A program made the position numbers and the translations under genes. A DNA stretch of 10,890 nucleotides from JBAPRR01 sp049281195 (GTDB taxonomy: Bacteria; Actinomycetota; Acidimicrobiia; Acidimicrobiales; CAVXTF01): assembly GCA_049281195.1 (NCBI GenBank), contig JBAPRR010000166.1:1-10890 (forward strand), given 5' to 3'. Each line of letters begins with the position of its first letter. The stretch's first letter is position 1. Below, in pieces: positions 1-6,342 of this stretch. Under the pieces are notes generated by a model, which worked only from the letters and a program-made list of their open reading frames with translations, was not told the DNA's origin and made no database searches.

Positions 1-182
1 TCGTAGTCCCACGTGAAGGTGGTGTCGAAATTCGATCGAACCGCATGACCCGGCTCGTCCCAATCCTCGTTGACGACCGACAGGATCTCCTCCAGGTCGT
101 TCACGTCCTCGCGCCCGATGATCTCGGCCGCCGAGCGCATTGCGTCCTCGGTCTGGACCTGACTCAAGAATCCGTCGGTCAT
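1..182 (-). CDS. Partial CDS, N-terminus only; possibly ferritin-like/AurF-type diiron protein
   Basis: Only the first 60 codons are in the window; the gene continues beyond position 1. The protein begins MTDGFLSQVQ, is acidic and probably helical (NDLEEILSVVNEDW), and reaches FTWDY at the edge. A TFTWDY-like segment near the N-terminus reminds me of actinobacterial ferritin-like diiron proteins related to AurF, but no iron ligands are visible, so this is a weak guess from memory. An ATG at 213-215 is in frame and would add 11 residues (MTDEPIKGERV); it has its own purine stretch AAAGGGAG nine bases upstream. I prefer the ATG at 180-182 because the intervening K-G-E-R codons are themselves a strong Shine-Dalgarno (GGGGGAG, six bases before the ATG). 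The gene follows the TetR gene by 56 bases (23 with the longer start) with no promoter between them, so it is probably cotranscribed with that regulator and may be its target. Confidence 0.6.
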   Translation of the reverse strand, partial: MTDGFLSQVQTEDAMRSAAEIIGREDVNDLEEILSVVNEDWDEPGHAVRSNFDTTFTWDY

Positions 183-238
183 GACCCTCTCCCCCTTGAT
201 TGGCTCATCTGTCATCTGATGCAACTCCCTTTCTGTTG

Positions 239-898
239 CTAAGAAACCGGCTCTGCAGCAAGTGCGTTCGCTCCAGGCATGACGAAGGTCTGTACCAGCC
301 GCCTCGTGCACCGGACGTCGGTGATATCGGTCCCCGGTGCCGGATTGGACACGTACGACAAGACGATGCGCGCAGCCCAGTCCGCCACCCGGCGTGCATC
401 TTCGAAGTCGAGCCAGCGCGCGAGAAAAGGTGCCGCCAGGCCCGCCGCCACGTCGAGGACCCCACCCAGGGGCTCGAAGGCGAGATACGGAAGAAGGATG
501 CCCGGCTCGTTGTCGAGGACGAAGCGGAGTGCGGCGTGCTCCTCTATCTGGGTCGCGGTGGCGACCATGCCTGCCACGATCACGTCTTCGAGGCTTTCTG
601 CGGAGCCCATCTCCACGGCCACGGAGCTGAAGAAACGGGCCACCTCGGTGTCGACGACCGCAGCGATCACCTCTTCCTTCCCGCCGGGAAACGTCCGGTA
701 GACGGTGGCTCTGCTGCAGCCGGCCTCGCGGGCCACATCGTCGAGGGTTGTCTTAGCGACCCCGGTCCTGGCCACACAGCTCGCGGCCGCGTCTGCGATC
801 CGGACCCGCTGGGAGGTGCGCGGATCGGGCCTGTTCTGCCTGAGCCGGTACACAGCCTCCTCGTCGGGCTGGACCAACCTCAATAGCGCACCGCTCAC
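239..898 (-). CDS. TetR/AcrR-family transcriptional regulator (downstream paralogue)
   Basis: Probable one-component repressor of 219 aa: an N-terminal TetR DNA-binding domain and a C-terminal helical ligand/dimer domain. The helix-turn-helix lies at about residues 31-73 (CVARTGVAKTTLDDVAREAG, then CSRATVYRTFPGG, with the signature A-T-V-Y-R-x-F). About 30 residues precede it, longer than usual. The start is GTG at 896-898; no ATG is available in frame, and a near-consensus promoter ends just upstream, so the message appears leaderless, which explains the absence of a Shine-Dalgarno. The stop is TAG at 239-241. The C-terminal half (EPGILLPYLAFEP, APFL, ADWAARIVLSYVSNP) matches the pattern of the neighbouring TetR at 997-1584, so the two are paralogues. 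An inverted repeat over its promoter suggests autoregulation. The ligand is unknown; relatives in actinobacteria often control lipid or xenobiotic genes, which is not shown here. Confidence 0.92.
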   Translation of the reverse strand: MSGALLRLVQPDEEAVYRLRQNRPDPRTSQRVRIADAAASCVARTGVAKTTLDDVAREAGCSRATVYRTFPGGKEEVIAAVVDTEVARFFSSVAVEMGSAESLEDVIVAGMVATATQIEEHAALRFVLDNEPGILLPYLAFEPLGGVLDVAAGLAAPFLARWLDFEDARRVADWAARIVLSYVSNPAPGTDITDVRCTRRLVQTFVMPGANALAAEPVS

Positions 899-899
899 T

Positions 900-928
900 A
901 TGAAACATTATGGCGATTTATGTCTCAT
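900..928. promoter_or_regulatory. Candidate TetR operator: imperfect inverted repeat over the promoter
   Basis: On the minus strand the sequence reads ATGAGACAT, 11 bases, ATGTTTCAT. The nine-base arms are complementary except at one position. It is an AT-rich island in GC-rich DNA, lies between and across the -35/-10 elements, and ends one base before the GTG start of the TetR gene at 898. A repressor bound here would block RNA polymerase, the usual arrangement for TetR autoregulation. Which of the two TetR proteins binds is unknown; their recognition helices are nearly identical. Confidence 0.5.
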
Positions 929-934
929 TGTCAA
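907..934 (-). promoter_or_regulatory. Sigma70/SigA-type promoter for the TetR-(partial gene) unit
   Basis: Minus strand: a perfect -35 TTGACA (929-934), a 16-base spacer and -10 CATAAT (907-912). The predicted start of transcription, six to eight bases after the -10, falls at 898-900, that is at or one or two bases before the GTG start codon. The transcript would therefore be leaderless or nearly so, a common mode in actinobacteria. It is the best match to a housekeeping promoter that I find in the window. Confidence 0.65.
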
Positions 935-941
935 CGAACCC

Positions 942-966
942 GGCACCCTGGGTGACCACAGGGACC
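942..966. repeat. Weak stem-loop after the first TetR gene
   Basis: CCCTG (946-950) pairs with CAGGG (959-963) around an eight-base loop; a further GG/CC pair (942-943 with 965-966) is possible with small bulges. It lies between the stop of the TetR gene at 997 and the promoter at 907-934. There is no U-tract, so it is at best a weak or factor-assisted terminator. The rest of the 98-base spacer holds the promoter and operator. Confidence 0.25.
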
Positions 967-996
967 ACAAGCTTCGACACCGGCCGGCACGCCCGG

Positions 997-1584
997 TCAA
1001 CTCGACGTTCGGTCCACGATGCCCCCGAGGAGCTCCGTTCTGACCAAGCTCTCCACCTGGACAGGGTCGCCCAGGTCGAAGCGTCCCGGCGTCGTGATGT
1101 AACCGAGGATGAGCCGTGCCAGCAGATCGGCGGCCTGGTGAACGTCGACGCCGTCGGCCAGGGGCTCCTTGGACAGGAACGGCACCAGAAACCCGCTGAT
1201 GAGAGCCATGACCCGCGATGACTCGATGGTGAGTTTGGGTAGCAGCAGATCCGGCTCGGTCTCGAGCACCCTCTGCAGCACCTGGTGTTCCAGGATCGCC
1301 TGATGCGCGAACGGCAGACCGCGGATCAGCATGTCGACCAGGGTCGGAGCGTCGTGCAATTCGTCGTACAGGCGGCTGAAGAAGCGGATCTCCTCCCAGC
1401 CGATGGTGGCGCTGAGAAGTTCGTCGCGCCCGCCGGGGAAATGACGGTAGACCGTCGCCCGCGACATGCCGGCTTCGCGTGCGGCATCTTCGATGGTCGT
1501 CTTGGAGATGCCCCATCGGGCCACGCACGCGTAGGTGGCTTCGAGGATGCGCTCCCTGGCATTCTGTTGGCCGACGACCGGCAC
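997..1584 (-). CDS. TetR/AcrR-family transcriptional regulator (upstream paralogue)
   Basis: 195-aa TetR-type regulator. The DNA-binding domain is at residues 9-53, with CVARWGISKTTIEDAAREAG followed by MSRATVYRHFPGG (recognition helix region). A helical C-terminal domain contains ETEPDLLLPKLTIE and ADLLARLILGYITTP, expected to form the ligand pocket and dimer interface. The start is GTG at 1582-1584, preceded by AGGA about six bases upstream that overlaps the end of dapB (stop 1593-1595); only eight bases separate the genes, so it is probably read through from the dapB transcript. Stop TGA at 997-999. In the 42-residue HTH region 28 positions are identical to the second TetR (239-898), and the C-terminal pattern is shared too, indicating an old tandem duplication. 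The effector and targets cannot be read from the sequence. It could act on the same operator as its neighbour. Confidence 0.92.
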   Translation of the reverse strand: MPVVGQQNARERILEATYACVARWGISKTTIEDAAREAGMSRATVYRHFPGGRDELLSATIGWEEIRFFSRLYDELHDAPTLVDMLIRGLPFAHQAILEHQVLQRVLETEPDLLLPKLTIESSRVMALISGFLVPFLSKEPLADGVDVHQAADLLARLILGYITTPGRFDLGDPVQVESLVRTELLGGIVDRTSS

Positions 1585-1592
1585 CGGCTGTC

Positions 1593-2402
1593 CTAGAAAC
1601 CGAGCAGTTGGCCGAGCCCCACGGTCAACCCGCGTCGCAGTGGAACCGCTCTCACCGCTATCAGCACACCGGGCATGAACGAGGTCCTGTCGTAGGCGTC
1701 GTGACGGATGGTGAGGGATTGGCCGACCGCCCCGAACAACACCTCTTGATGGGCTACCAGCCCCGGGAGCCTCACCGAGTGCACGTGTATGTCTCCGGGA
1801 CCGGATCCGCCTCTCGATCCCTCAATGGCGGTGGTCGTGGTGGGGTCCGTGGCAAAGGAGCCACTCGTGGACTGCTGGCGTGCCGCGGCGATCAACTGCG
1901 CGGTGTGAATCGCGGTTCCGCTCGGAGCGTCGATCTTGTCGTTGTGGTGCAGCTCGATGATCTCTACGCCGTCCATGAACGGTGCGGCGAGCTCACAGAA
2001 CCTGGTCATCAGCACCGCGCCGATGGCGAAGTTCGCGGCGACGACGCAGTTGGCGGAGGAGACTTCGAAGATCGACGCGAGGTCGTCTATGTCAACCGGG
2101 GACAATCCCGTGGTGCCCACTACCGCGTGCACCCCGGCAGTTGCGCACCACCGCATGTTCTCCTTGGCCGCGTCCGCCACGGTGAAGTCGACGACGACCT
2201 CCGCACCTTGCCTGTCGAGCTCCCCGATGTCGCTCGCGAATTGCAGATTTCCCGACTTGACGCCCGTCACGTGCATGACGTCCATGCCGGAGAACCCCGG
2301 ATCGACCACCGCGACCAGCTCCATCTCCGGGTCGTCCGACACCGCCTGGCACACGACGCGGCCCATCCGGCCACCTGCACCGAGCACCGCCACGCGCTGC
2401 AT
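1593..2402 (-). CDS. dapB: 4-hydroxy-tetrahydrodipicolinate reductase
   Basis: Cytosolic NAD(P)H-dependent enzyme that reduces the DapA product to tetrahydrodipicolinate, the second dedicated step of the diaminopimelate/lysine pathway, supplying peptidoglycan and lysine. The 269-aa length is typical of the family. Visible motifs: the N-terminal dinucleotide-binding loop GAGGRMG (8-14), VDFT (71-74), GTTG (96-99), AANFAIG (122-128) and the catalytic block HHNDKIDAPSGTA (152-164), in which the paired histidines and Lys156 correspond to the catalytic His/Lys of the E. coli enzyme. The C-terminal part (HVHSVRLPGLVAHQEVLFG, RTSFMPGVLIAV) is of actinobacterial type. The ATG at 2400-2402 is chosen because it starts MQRVAVLGAGG directly and has AGGTGA seven bases upstream; that Shine-Dalgarno includes the TGA stop of the M16 peptidase gene (2410), so the two are probably translationally coupled. 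Further in-frame sequence upstream is only overlap. Confidence 0.97.
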   Translation of the reverse strand: MQRVAVLGAGGRMGRVVCQAVSDDPEMELVAVVDPGFSGMDVMHVTGVKSGNLQFASDIGELDRQGAEVVVDFTVADAAKENMRWCATAGVHAVVGTTGLSPVDIDDLASIFEVSSANCVVAANFAIGAVLMTRFCELAAPFMDGVEIIELHHNDKIDAPSGTAIHTAQLIAAARQQSTSGSFATDPTTTTAIEGSRGGSGPGDIHVHSVRLPGLVAHQEVLFGAVGQSLTIRHDAYDRTSFMPGVLIAVRAVPLRRGLTVGLGQLLGF

Positions 2403-2409
2403 GCTCAGA

Positions 2410-3645
2410 TCACCTGGCGCCGGCGAGCTCCACGGGACCGACTGTCGAGATGGTCCTGGTCTGCTCGGCCAGCTCGTGAGCAGCTTTGCCGATGTCATCG
2501 ACCGTGATCTTCTCGATCTTGGCGATCACGTCGTCCACCGGCATGACCTTGCCGTGCAACAGGAGGCTCGATCCGATCCTGCTCATGCGGGCGCCGGAAT
2601 CCTCGAGCGAGAGAAGCGTTTCGGCCCTCAGGTTGCCCCTCGCTATGGCCAGCTCGCGTTCAGTGACGCCGTCGGAGCCCATCTTGTCGAGCTCGCCGTT
2701 CACCAGGTCGAGCACTTCTGACGCATTCTCGGGAGAGGTCCCCACACTCACCATCAGGGCGCCGACCTCGTCGTAGTGCACCCTGTCGGACCACACGGCA
2801 TAGGCGAGACCGCGCTTCTCGCGGATCTCCTGGAACAAGCGGCTCGAGATCCCCCCTCCCAGGATGTGGTTGAGAAGAGCGAGGGCCCATCGCCTTTCGT
2901 CGTGGCGCCCGCATATCCGAGCGCCGATCACGATGTGAGCCTGTTCCGTCGGCCTCAGACTGGCGGCCTCGGCACGGGCCGGGGCTTCGGGGCCAGTACG
3001 CACCGGAGCCTTCCCGCCGCGCCGCGACTGGAACCTGCGGTCGATCTCGTCGGCCAGTTTCGAGTGGTCTACATCCCCTGCGGCTGCGACGACCAGGTTG
3101 CCCGTCAGGTAGTGCTCGTCGAAGAAGGCGCGGATCTCTCCAGCACCGAGCGACGCCACGCTGGCCTGTGTTCCGAGCACGTCGCGCCCCAGCGGATGGT
3201 CGGGGAACAACGCCGCGGTGCACTGCTCCATGGCGAAGTCCGCAGGCTCGTCCGCGTGCATGAGTATCTCGTCGAGGATGACGTGACGTTCGGCGTCGAC
3301 CTCAGAAGGTCGAAGCGCCGGGTCGGTCATGATGGCGCCCAGGACGTCGAGGCCCAATGGCAGATCGTCCGCCAGCAGGCGGAGATAGAAAGCCGTGTAC
3401 TCCTTCGTGGTGAAGGCGTTCATGTCGCCTCCGACCTCGTCCACGGCTTCTGCTATCTCGGTTGCCGTCCAGGTCGGTGTGCCCTTGAAGAGCAGGTGCT
3501 CGAGGAAGTGGGACGCGCCTGATCGTTCTGGCTGCTCGTCGCGCGCTCCGGTACCGACCCACACGCCGATCGTCGCCGAGCGCGCTTCAGCCATGGGCTC
3601 GGTGACGAGGCGAGCTCCGCAACCGAGGAGCTCAGTGCGGATCAT
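2410..3645 (-). CDS. M16-family zinc metallopeptidase (processing-peptidase-like)
   Basis: Complete 411-aa M16B-type peptidase, related to the mitochondrial processing peptidase beta subunit. The inverted zinc motif HFLEH is at residues 46-50 (His46 and His50 ligands, Glu49 catalytic base), and the third ligand is probably Glu126 in ERHVILDEI, with the supporting Glu119 seven residues earlier as in other M16 enzymes. The C-terminal half has the conserved LGGGISSRLFQEIREKRGLAY segment (262-282), which takes part in substrate binding. No signal peptide is visible, so it is likely cytoplasmic. The substrate is unknown; clamshell peptidases of this family cut peptides and short proteins. ATG start at 3643-3645, 14 bases after the pnp stop; the best Shine-Dalgarno is GAGGA overlapping the pnp TGA, with a long spacing of 11. 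An M16 peptidase directly after pnp is a recurring gene neighbourhood in Gram-positive bacteria; why is not clear. Confidence 0.95.
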   Translation of the reverse strand: MIRTELLGCGARLVTEPMAEARSATIGVWVGTGARDEQPERSGASHFLEHLLFKGTPTWTATEIAEAVDEVGGDMNAFTTKEYTAFYLRLLADDLPLGLDVLGAIMTDPALRPSEVDAERHVILDEILMHADEPADFAMEQCTAALFPDHPLGRDVLGTQASVASLGAGEIRAFFDEHYLTGNLVVAAAGDVDHSKLADEIDRRFQSRRGGKAPVRTGPEAPARAEAASLRPTEQAHIVIGARICGRHDERRWALALLNHILGGGISSRLFQEIREKRGLAYAVWSDRVHYDEVGALMVSVGTSPENASEVLDLVNGELDKMGSDGVTERELAIARGNLRAETLLSLEDSGARMSRIGSSLLLHGKVMPVDDVIAKIEKITVDDIGKAAHELAEQTRTISTVGPVELAGAR

Positions 3646-3659
3646 CGGTTTGTCGGTCC

Positions 3660-6089
3660 TCAGCGGCGGCCGCGACGAGGGGGACGCCTCGGGCCACGGT
3701 CCGACCGCTCTCCGCCATCCCGGCTGGGCGCCGGCTCAGGACCGAGGTCCCCGAGCTCACGCTCGAGCTCGGACTCGAAATCGGCTTCGAAGGACACCAC
3801 TTGTGGTCCCCCGTTTCGTGACGCCGACTCGCGCCCGCCGGTCGATCTGTCACCGTCAGAGTCCGAGGCCGAACTGGAACCGGAGCCCGAATCTGAATCG
3901 GAAGAATCCGACGTAGGCAGATCGGAGACGAGCGAGAGAGAAACCTTGCCCTGTGGGTCGATGTCGTCGACCTTCACTTCGACGTCCTGACCGAGGGTGA
4001 GAACGCTTTCCACGCGTTCGACGCGCTTGCCGCCACCAAGCTTCGAGATGTGCAGCAGGCCGTCGCGTCCGGGGAGGATGTTCACGAACGCACCGAACTT
4101 GGTGATGTTGACCACTTTGCCCTGGTACGTCGCCCCGACCTCGGCTTCGGGCGGATCGATGATGATCGCGATCCGGCGCCGTGCCTCTTCGACGGCCGTC
4201 GACAGCTTGGCACCGATGGTGACCACCCCGACAGAACCGTCGTCGTCGACCGCGATGTCAGCGCCCGTCTCCGCCTGGAGGGCGTTTATGACCTTGCCCT
4301 TCGGGCCGATCACCTCGCCGATCCTGTCGATCGGGATCTCGAAGGAGACGATCTTCGGCGCATAGGCGTTCACTTCTTCGCGCGGCTCGTCGATGGCCCT
4401 CGACATGACGTCGAGGATGGTCAGCCTGGCCACCTTGGCTTGGTCGAGGGCCTTGGCCAGCACGTCGGCGGGAAGACCGTCGATCTTCGTGTCGAGCTGG
4501 AGCGCAGTGACCGAATCGCTGGTGCCGGCGACCTTGAAGTCCATGTCCCCGAACGCGTCCTCCGCACCGAGGATGTCGGTGAGGGTTACGTAGTTGCCGT
4601 CTTCGTAGACGAGACCCATGGCGATGCCTGCGACGGGGGCCTTGATGGGCACACCCGCGTCCATGAGGGAAAGCGTCGAACCGCAAACCGACGCCATCGA
4701 AGTCGACCCGTTCGACGAAAGAACGTCGGACACCAGGCGAAGCGTGTAAGGGAACTCTTTCTCAGACGGGATGACCGGGAGCAGAGCCCGCTCTGCGAGC
4801 ATCCCGTGACCAATCTCGCGGCGCTTCGGGCCGCGCATGAAGCCCGTCTCACCCGTCGAGAACGGCGGGAAGTTGTAGTGGTGCATGTAGCGCTTGGAGT
4901 CTGTGGGCGTGATGGTGTCGAGCATCTGGTACATGCGGGGCATGCCCAATGTCGTCACGTTCAGCACCTGCGTCTCGCCACGCTCGAACAGACCTGAACC
5001 GTGAACGGTGGGAAGGACGTGCACCTCCGCGTTCAGCGGACGGATCTCTTCTGTGGTCCTCCCGTCGATACGGATGCCGTCATCGACGATGCGCTTGCGC
5101 ACCACCTTTTTCGTGAGCGATCGCACCGCGGGCTTGATCTGGTGCTCGCGGCCTTCGAACTTCGGCGAGAGCTCGGCGATGATGGAATCGGTCGCCTCGT
5201 CGATCGCACTGTTGCGCTCGGCCTTTTTGGTGATCGTGTTGGCCTTGGTGATGCTGTCGGTCCCGAGCGCGGCCACCGCCTCGTAGACGTCCTCGTCGTA
5301 GTCGCTGAACAGATCGAAGTGGATGATCGGCTTCTTACCGCCGGCTGCTTTGACCAGCTCGCGCTGCAGCTCGATGGACTCGCGTATCCAGGTCTTCGCA
5401 GCCTCGAGGCCTTGTGTCAGGACCTCTTCTGTCACCTTCGGGGCGCCGTCTTCGTAGTACGACCAGGAGCGCTCGGTGCCGCCGGCTTCGACCATCATGA
5501 TGGCGATCTCCGAGTCCGGACCTTCCGACAGCGCACGCCCGGCTACGACGAGCTCGAAGCTGGAATCCTCGCCTTCTTCATATGTGGCGTGAGGGAGCCA
5601 TTCGCCTTCTGTCGACCACGCCACGCGCACCGCGCCGATGGGACCGTCGAAGGGGATGCCAGAGATCATCAAAGCGGCCGACGCCGCGTTTATGGCCAGC
5701 ACGTCGTGCGGGTTGACCTGGTCGGCATCGAAGACGGTGCCGACGACGTGTACCTCGTTTCGGAATCCCTTCGGAAACGAGGGCCGAAGCGGCCGGTCGA
5801 TGAGTCTGTCGGTCAAGATCGCCTGATCGCTCGCCTTTCCTTCCCGCCGGAAGAACGATCCCGGGATCTTCCCCGCGGCGTACATCCGTTCTTCGATGTC
5901 GACCGTGAGGGGAAAGAAGTCGGTGCCTTCTCGCACGTGCCTGGCGGCGGTGGCTGTGCACAGCACGATGGTGTCACCGATGCGACCGACAACTGCGCCG
6001 TCGGCCTGGCCGGCGAGCTTGCCGGTTTCAAATGAAAGGGTACGGTCAGTTCCGGTAATCGGAGCTGACACGCTGATGGCTTCCGCCAT
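3660..6089 (-). CDS. pnp: Polyribonucleotide nucleotidyltransferase (PNPase)
   Basis: Phosphorolytic 3'-5' exoribonuclease of RNA turnover, which can also add tails; trimeric in characterised bacteria. 809 aa, at the long end for the family. Domains in order: first RNase PH-like core (about 10-150, with GSFFRREG at 77-84), helical linker (about 245-330), second, catalytic RNase PH core (about 335-570) with SSNGSTS (458-464) and EDAFGDMDFKVAG (510-522), where Asp511, Asp517 and Lys519 match the catalytic residues of E. coli PNPase; KH domain (579-645, GPKG loop at 595-598); S1 domain (650-722). The last ~85 residues are an unstructured tail: Ser/Asp-rich (725-750), an acidic patch (768-785) and an Arg-rich end (PRRPPRRGRR). 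ATG at 6087-6089 with GAGGA eight bases upstream; that site can be folded into a hairpin (6093-6118). Stop TGA at 3660-3662. Confidence 0.98.
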   Translation of the reverse strand: MAEAISVSAPITGTDRTLSFETGKLAGQADGAVVGRIGDTIVLCTATAARHVREGTDFFPLTVDIEERMYAAGKIPGSFFRREGKASDQAILTDRLIDRPLRPSFPKGFRNEVHVVGTVFDADQVNPHDVLAINAASAALMISGIPFDGPIGAVRVAWSTEGEWLPHATYEEGEDSSFELVVAGRALSEGPDSEIAIMMVEAGGTERSWSYYEDGAPKVTEEVLTQGLEAAKTWIRESIELQRELVKAAGGKKPIIHFDLFSDYDEDVYEAVAALGTDSITKANTITKKAERNSAIDEATDSIIAELSPKFEGREHQIKPAVRSLTKKVVRKRIVDDGIRIDGRTTEEIRPLNAEVHVLPTVHGSGLFERGETQVLNVTTLGMPRMYQMLDTITPTDSKRYMHHYNFPPFSTGETGFMRGPKRREIGHGMLAERALLPVIPSEKEFPYTLRLVSDVLSSNGSTSMASVCGSTLSLMDAGVPIKAPVAGIAMGLVYEDGNYVTLTDILGAEDAFGDMDFKVAGTSDSVTALQLDTKIDGLPADVLAKALDQAKVARLTILDVMSRAIDEPREEVNAYAPKIVSFEIPIDRIGEVIGPKGKVINALQAETGADIAVDDDGSVGVVTIGAKLSTAVEEARRRIAIIIDPPEAEVGATYQGKVVNITKFGAFVNILPGRDGLLHISKLGGGKRVERVESVLTLGQDVEVKVDDIDPQGKVSLSLVSDLPTSDSSDSDSGSGSSSASDSDGDRSTGGRESASRNGGPQVVSFEADFESELERELGDLGPEPAPSRDGGERSDRGPRRPPRRGRR

Positions 6090-6092
6090 ATT

Positions 6093-6118
6093 GGGTGTCC
6101 TCGCTTCCTAGGGCACCC
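6093..6118 (-). promoter_or_regulatory. Candidate hairpin that sequesters the pnp Shine-Dalgarno
   Basis: In the transcript GGGUGCCC (6118-6111) can pair with GGACACCC (6100-6093), seven of eight positions, around a ten-base loop. The pnp Shine-Dalgarno GAGGA (6102-6098) lies partly in the 3' arm and partly in the loop. The structure ends three bases before the ATG. It could modulate translation initiation, but the pairing is modest and untested. Confidence 0.35.
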
Positions 6119-6157
6119 TGGGGCAGCCAGTTCCCAGTGGTCGACGTCCCAGAGAAC

Positions 6158-6173
6158 CCGCATGATCATGCGG
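6158..6173. repeat. Perfect 16-bp palindrome in the pnp leader
   Basis: CCGCATGATCATGCGG is fully self-complementary. In RNA it can form a six-base-pair stem (CCGCAU/AUGCGG) with a GAUC loop; in DNA it could be a binding site for a symmetric dimer. It lies about 70 bases upstream of the pnp start in a spacer that has no gene. No promoter is recognisable around it. Confidence 0.55.
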
Positions 6174-6257
6174 ACCATCAGACCCGGTACGTCCCGAGTC
6201 GGCCTGGGCAGCCGGCGACTGGCAGCTGACGGCCGGTTGGTACCCCGTCCGTCTTTC

Positions 6258-6276
6258 CGGGCGGACCTTCCGCCCG
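6258..6276. repeat. Stem-loop in the rpsO-pnp spacer
   Basis: CGGGCGG (6258-6264) and CCGCCCG (6270-6276) form a perfect seven-base-pair GC-rich stem with a five-base loop, about 65 bases past the rpsO stop. On the minus-strand transcript it is followed by GGAAAGACGG rather than a run of U, so it is not a classical intrinsic terminator. It may be a partial terminator, a 3'-end stabiliser of the rpsO message or an RNase III-type processing site. Confidence 0.45.
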
Positions 6277-6278
6277 AG

Positions 6279-6332
6279 CCGGCAGGGACCTCCCCTCCCG
6301 GCAGTTCCCCGGCAGCCATCAGAGGCCGGCAG
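6279..6332. repeat. Four-copy heptamer cluster (CCGGCAG / CTGCCGG)
   Basis: CCGGCAG occurs at 6279-6285, 6298-6304, 6309-6315 and 6326-6332, all in the same orientation, four copies in 54 bases just after the rpsO stop. In the transcript they read CUGCCGG. Spacing is irregular (19, 11 and 17 bases), so it is neither a tandem repeat array nor a CRISPR. A ten-base repeat GGCGACTGGC also occurs at 6214-6223 and 6334-6343, the latter overlapping the rpsO stop codon. The remainder of the 253-base spacer (6090-6342) holds no supported gene. Confidence 0.4.
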
Positions 6333-6342
6333 GGGCGACTGG

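Noticed and set aside
200..886. Plus-strand open frame (228 codons) antisense to the second TetR gene
   Set aside because: The minus-strand TetR has a clear HTH and promoter; the plus-strand translation shows no motif and no ribosome-binding site.
1479..2507. Long plus-strand open frame (342 codons) across dapB
   Set aside because: Shadow of dapB and the TetR gene; very rich in Arg and His, without any domain pattern.
5001..6035. Long plus-strand open frame (344 codons) antisense to pnp
   Set aside because: High GC content produces long antisense frames opposite real genes; the protein has no recognisable domain, and the opposite strand encodes an unmistakable PNPase.
5813..6319. Minus-strand frame (168 codons) starting in the rpsO-pnp spacer and running into pnp in another frame
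   Set aside because: Most of it overlaps pnp out of frame; the spacer part is low-complexity and has no family resemblance, so it is not called as a small gene.
6286..6320. G-quadruplex in the rpsO-pnp spacer (minus-strand G runs of 4, 3, 4 and 2)
   Set aside because: Only three runs have three or more guanines, so a canonical three-tetrad quadruplex is not supported.
6279..6332. CRISPR-like or tandem repeat array
   Set aside because: The repeat unit is only seven bases and spacing is irregular (11 to 19 bases), unlike CRISPR or true tandem repeats.
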